A stretch of DNA of 8,639 nt from Methanobacteriota archaeon (GTDB lineage: Archaea; Halobacteriota; Syntropharchaeia; DAOWMC01): the NCBI GenBank assembly GCA_030643285.1, contig DAOWMC010000029.1, positions 1-8,639 on the forward strand, in the 5' to 3' direction. The notes under the pieces were generated by a model that was not told where the DNA came from, made no database searches, and worked only from the letters and a program-made list of their open reading frames with translations. Within the stretch, counting starts at the first letter, position 1. Every line of letters starts with the position of its first letter. Made by a program: the position numbers and the translations under genes. This document shows, in pieces, positions 6,608-8,639 of the stretch.

Positions 6608-6720
6608 TAAAAATATGGTAGGTATCATATCTTTTGAAGCATAAGTGGTCAGGTTTAAAAATACCATTTGGATGCTAATGCTTTGAAGAATAAAAAGGGG
6701 GGTGGTGTGTAAAAGGGGCT
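6511..6720. repeat. Long imperfect inverted repeat (possible MITE relic or structured RNA)
   Basis: ATTCTTCAAAGCA at 6528-6540 is perfectly complementary to TGCTTTGAAGAAT at 6679-6691. The similarity continues outward with gaps: GGCCCTCTT plus ACCCCCT on the left (6511-6527) matches, inverted, GGGGGGT plus AAAAGGGGCT on the right (6697-6720). The interior of about 138 bp contains a smaller stem, AACCCA (6549-6554) with TGGGTT (6587-6592). Terminal inverted repeats of a small non-autonomous element would look like this, as would a long RNA stem. I saw no clear target-site duplication. Confidence 0.4.
6654..6662 (+). promoter_or_regulatory. Possible TATA box for the PEP-CTERM protein gene
   Basis: TTTAAAAAT lies about 92 bp before the ATG at 6751, predicting a start near 6685 and a leader of about 65 nt. 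A second candidate is the TATATATAAA run at 6381-6390, which would give a far longer leader. Neither can be preferred strongly. Confidence 0.25.
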
Positions 6721-6750
6721 ATCTAAAATAAAGGAAAAAAAGGTCATAAA

Positions 6751-7668
6751 ATGAGAAAAAAGGAAAAAATTAGAAACACAAAAAAAAGGACATTCTGTAA
6801 AACAGTTTTTATAATGGTTTTAATGGTCGGAGCAAGTGGCATTTCACTGGCACAATGCACCCCCCAGGGTAATTCATACTGGATAACTGGAAATGTTAGT
6901 GATTCTTCGTGTGATATCAAAGCTATTGGACACACCGTTGTTGTGTGGTACGACGATGAAACCATAAATAGGACGGATATTATAGGACCTTCAGCTTACT
7001 ATCTGGATCTGGAGAATAATAAGTATATTGTTGAAATGGAAAATTTAATATGGGATGATAAAACTAAGAGCATTAAAACTGGAGTTACTGTGCATGTAAA
7101 AATAATTAGTGAGGGTGATGAATGTAGAGCAGGCCCGGTAGATGTGATAATATCAGGTGATGGCTTTGATAATGCACCAGATATGACTTTGATCTGCGGG
7201 ATTATGGAAAAAAGTATTAAATCGTATGATGAGGATGGTAATGAGAAAGATGATTTTATCCCGGGACAAAATGTATCCATAAAGGGGGCAGGTCTTTCAC
7301 CAAACACAAACTATGCGATCTGGATTCAAAAGGATCCTATAAAAGATGGTGCTAAACTTAATAAAGATGAAGACCCATCCGGAAAACAAGAGATGGTAAA
7401 AACAGATAAATATGGAGATTTTGCTTTAACCGAACTATGGGCTATATCTCAAAGTGACGTGGATCCCACACCTACAAAATGGGACATTGTGGTTGATAAC
7501 CAGGGTGAGGGGGTTAGAAATGAATACGACAGTACCTATGACGGTCTCGATTCTGCCTCTTCTTATGGATTTATGGCACCTGTACCGGAACCGGCAACAT
7601 TTACATTGATAGGTGTCGGATTGATTGCACTTATGGGATATGTCGGGTTTGCAAAAAAAAGGGAGTGA
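6751..7668 (+). CDS. Secreted surface protein with PEP-CTERM-type sorting signal
   Basis: A 305-residue exported protein. Residues 1-34 are a signal peptide: a Lys/Arg-rich start, hydrophobic core at about 18-33 and likely cleavage after SLA (34). The C-terminus has the tripartite sorting signal: VPEPAT at 278-283, a hydrophobic helix at about 284-300 and a basic tail AKKRE. Archaeosortase or exosortase enzymes cut such tails to anchor or release the protein. Residues 45-145 look like a beta-rich Ig-like domain. Residues about 165-275 (GQNVSIKGAGLSPNTNYAIW, later DIVVDNQGEG) resemble a module I associate with methanogen surface proteins. Four Cys (36, 54, 125, 149) could form disulfides, and N48, N73 and N174 are glycosylation sequons. 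The start is ATG 6751 with a weak AGGTCAT site. No sortase gene is nearby. Confidence 0.88.
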   Translation: MRKKEKIRNTKKRTFCKTVFIMVLMVGASGISLAQCTPQGNSYWITGNVSDSSCDIKAIGHTVVVWYDDETINRTDIIGPSAYYLDLENNKYIVEMENLIWDDKTKSIKTGVTVHVKIISEGDECRAGPVDVIISGDGFDNAPDMTLICGIMEKSIKSYDEDGNEKDDFIPGQNVSIKGAGLSPNTNYAIWIQKDPIKDGAKLNKDEDPSGKQEMVKTDKYGDFALTELWAISQSDVDPTPTKWDIVVDNQGEGVRNEYDSTYDGLDSASSYGFMAPVPEPATFTLIGVGLIALMGYVGFAKKRE

Positions 7669-7700
7669 TCTTGCTCCCCCTTATTATTTTATTTTTTTAT
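7661..7700 (+). terminator. Terminator hairpin plus T-rich tract
   Basis: GGGAG (7661-7665) pairs with CTCCC (7674-7678) around an 8-nt loop that contains the TGA stop codon of the surface protein gene. A T-rich stretch with a run of seven T follows at 7681-7700. Archaeal termination depends mainly on the T tract; the hairpin may protect the 3' end. Confidence 0.6.
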
Positions 7701-7723
7701 TAGGATTGCAGGCACAATCTTCA

Positions 7724-7852
7724 ATGAAGGTGGCGTTGTGCGAATGTGGTGAAAAGTTAAAAAATCACGGTATTTTTAGAAAGTGCCGTAAAACACCTTC
7801 AAAACATGCAACAATAAAAGCCCGGAATAATCTTGCGGCTATAGGGAGTTAA
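7724..7852 (+). pseudogene. Doubtful 42-residue ORF, possible transposase (TnpB-like) tail remnant
   Basis: From the ATG at 7724 the frame encodes a basic 42-residue peptide beginning MKVALCECGEKLKNHG, then FRKCRK, and ending HATIKARNNLAAIGS. The spacing of Cys pairs followed by an Ala-Arg-Asn-Asn-Leu stretch faintly recalls the zinc ribbon and D-R-D-x-N-A-A-x-N-I end of TnpB proteins. The acidic residues and one Cys are missing, so it would be a decayed fragment. The frame stays open upstream into the surface protein gene without a ribosome site before 7724. It could also be a small functional protein or chance. Confidence 0.28.
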
Positions 7853-7884
7853 ACAAATACAGCTTCCTAAATTGGAATTCAAGA

Positions 7885-8364
7885 TTATAGCTTTATTATC
7901 TCCCCTTTTATATCCTCTTCCACTCGTAGGATCCCAAACGAGTTAAATGGTGCGAAAACCCTGTCTGTCGGACTGCCCGGGTTGAAAAATAATGTTCCAT
8001 CTATTACTTCATTTTTTGGCTTGTGGGAGTGACCATACACGATTATATCAACGTCTGGGAACTTCGATTTTACCCTTTCCTCCAGTCCCAACGGCGGTCC
8101 TGATCCGTGTGTGATTCCAATTTTGAACCCCTCAATTTTCAGTACATCTGCTTCCGGGAGCTCTTTTTTTAGTTCGATTGTGTCCATGTTGCCATGAACT
8201 GCCCTAAGCTTTCCAATATCACGTATCTGTGTCAGGGCATTCATGTCCTGAAAATCCCCTGCATGTAATATCAGGTCAACATCTTTTAGACGATCTATGA
8301 GATCGTCCGGAAGTTTCTTTGCCCTTACCGGAAGATGCGTATCCGAGATTACACCAATTATCAA
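7885..8364 (-). CDS. YfcE/MJ0936-type metallophosphoesterase
   Basis: A 159-residue cytoplasmic calcineurin-like phosphoesterase of the small YfcE/MJ0936 family, which hydrolyses phosphodiesters or phosphomonoesters with two divalent metals; the natural substrate is usually unknown. The metal-binding motifs are complete and in order: D8-x-H10 (SDTH), G36-D37, G58-N59 (GNMD), H86 (THG) and H112-x-H114 (GHSH). Length matches the family. The start is TTG at 8364, supported by AGGTGAT on the minus strand at 8368-8374; no better in-frame start was seen. It lies 74 bp downstream of the GlmU-like gene on the same strand and may be co-transcribed with it, although palindromes in the gap suggest its own control. 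Confidence 0.92.
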   Translation of the reverse strand: MIIGVISDTHLPVRAKKLPDDLIDRLKDVDLILHAGDFQDMNALTQIRDIGKLRAVHGNMDTIELKKELPEADVLKIEGFKIGITHGSGPPLGLEERVKSKFPDVDIIVYGHSHKPKNEVIDGTLFFNPGSPTDRVFAPFNSFGILRVEEDIKGEIIKL

Positions 8365-8367
8365 TAA

Positions 8368-8374
8368 ATCACCT
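8368..8374 (-). promoter_or_regulatory. Ribosome binding site fixing the TTG start of the phosphoesterase
   Basis: The minus strand reads AGGTGAT, a near-perfect match to the archaeal anti-Shine-Dalgarno complement, three bases before TTG at 8364. It is the main reason for choosing this non-ATG start. Confidence 0.65.
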
Positions 8375-8399
8375 ATCTATTGAACTGTTTTCATTTAAT

Positions 8400-8426
8400 A
8401 TAGTACTATCTAAAGATAATATCTTT
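8400..8426. promoter_or_regulatory. Two adjacent palindromes upstream of the phosphoesterase
   Basis: ATAGTACTAT (8400-8409) is a perfect 10-bp palindrome. AAAGATAATATCTTT (8412-8426) is a 7-bp inverted repeat around one base. They fill much of the 74-bp gap between the GlmU-like gene and the phosphoesterase, next to a TATA-like ACTATATTAA on the minus strand. They could be operator sites or a weak processing hairpin after the GlmU-like gene. Confidence 0.35.
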
Positions 8427-8438
8427 CGTTTGTAAAAC

Positions 8439-8639
8439 TCACCTAACAACCTCACCGGGCCCAACCATCCCCCCCTTCTCAAGCACAGCTCCAACATTAA
8501 ATGTCGAATTTATCCCTGTTTTTACGCCATCCCCGAATATCACACCGAGTTTCCTTCTTCTCGAGTCGATTGTCTCGCCTTTTATCCTGACAAGTATCGA
8601 TCTATCATCATGTCTCAAATTAGCAACAATTGTGCCTGC
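8439..8639 (-). CDS. GlmU-like sugar-phosphate nucleotidyltransferase/acetyltransferase, C-terminal fragment
   Basis: The last 66 codons of a gene that enters from the right edge, ending at TGA (8441-8439). The fragment begins AGTIVANLRHDDRS and contains SRRRKLGVIFGDGVKTGIN, characteristic of the final coils of the left-handed beta-helix in archaeal GlmU-like bifunctional enzymes. These make UDP-sugar precursors such as UDP-N-acetylglucosamine: the missing N-terminal part transfers nucleotides and the beta-helix part acetylates amino sugars. RRRKLG and GDGVKTGIN are the most conserved motifs visible. The ending GGMVGPGEVV is usual for the family. Which of the paralogous sugar-phosphate transferases this is cannot be told from the tail. 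Confidence 0.87.
   Translation of the reverse strand, partial: AGTIVANLRHDDRSILVRIKGETIDSRRRKLGVIFGDGVKTGINSTFNVGAVLEKGGMVGPGEVVR

Larger units (their letters stand above)
6237..6750. other. 514-bp non-coding gap: AT-rich block, gene remnant, inverted repeat
   Basis: No convincing complete gene is present. From left to right the gap holds a protein-like minus-strand open stretch (6244-6378), a very AT-rich block with TATA-like TATATATAAA at 6381-6390, a visibly more GC-rich block (about 6490-6600) containing a doubtful 45-codon ORF, and a long imperfect inverted repeat whose arms lie at 6511-6540 and 6679-6720. No tRNA or rRNA was recognised. The right end must contain the promoter and leader of the 6751 gene. 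The mixed base composition suggests past insertion or decay. Confidence 0.6.

Noticed and set aside
6607..6750. Riboswitch in the leader of the surface protein gene
   Set aside because: I looked for c-di-GMP and other known aptamer cores and saw none of their conserved motifs.
6751..6860. Possible lipoprotein signal (LAQC) in the surface protein
   Set aside because: Gln directly before the Cys does not fit the usual lipobox, and the AxA-like cleavage site and C-terminal sorting tail explain the protein better.
1..8639. CRISPR array, tRNA or rRNA
   Set aside because: No regularly spaced direct repeats, tRNA T-arm consensus or rRNA-conserved sequence was seen.

Overview
The window looks archaeal. 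Putative promoters are TATA-box type and no bacterial -35/-10 pairs were seen. One gene appears to be nearly leaderless. Other genes carry GGGGG/AGGTGA-type ribosome binding sites, and GTG and TTG starts occur. Three protein types point the same way: an archaeal GlmU-like nucleotidyltransferase tail, an MJ0936/YfcE-type phosphoesterase, and a membrane protein with a decayed KaiC-like domain. The histidine kinase style ([11 protein letters not shown] box) and the surface protein style recall methanogen-related Euryarchaeota such as Methanosarcinales or ANME lineages. That placement is inference; no rRNA or other marker gene is present.

Positions 1-4622 hold seven tightly packed plus-strand signalling genes: the tail of a histidine kinase, an Rcp1-like response regulator, a REC-histidine kinase, a second REC-histidine kinase with damaged kinase motifs, a REC-coiled-coil protein, a stand-alone REC protein, and a CheB methylesterase domain lacking its usual receiver. 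Together they carry five REC domains and at least three kinase modules. None has a DNA-binding domain. The cluster looks like a phosphorelay built by local duplication and domain swapping whose only visible enzymatic output is CheB. No chemoreceptor, CheA or CheR gene is in view.

A convergent minus-strand gene (4627-5595) encodes a three-helix membrane protein with a cytoplasmic KaiC/RecA-like domain that has lost its P-loop. It shares a 104-bp divergent promoter region with a plus-strand gene (5700-6236) for a helical-repeat protein of unknown function. The 514-bp gap that follows (6237-6750) contains an apparent minus-strand gene remnant, a long imperfect inverted repeat and a doubtful small ORF. 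Next is a secreted protein ending in a PEP-CTERM-type sorting signal (6751-7668), with a terminator hairpin overlapping its stop codon. A doubtful 42-residue ORF, possibly a transposase remnant, follows. The window ends with two minus-strand genes: a metallophosphoesterase (7885-8364) and the C-terminus of a GlmU-like protein running off the right edge.

The left cluster is a coherent signalling unit. The right half is a mix of surface-protein, housekeeping and decayed sequence with no clear functional link to it.
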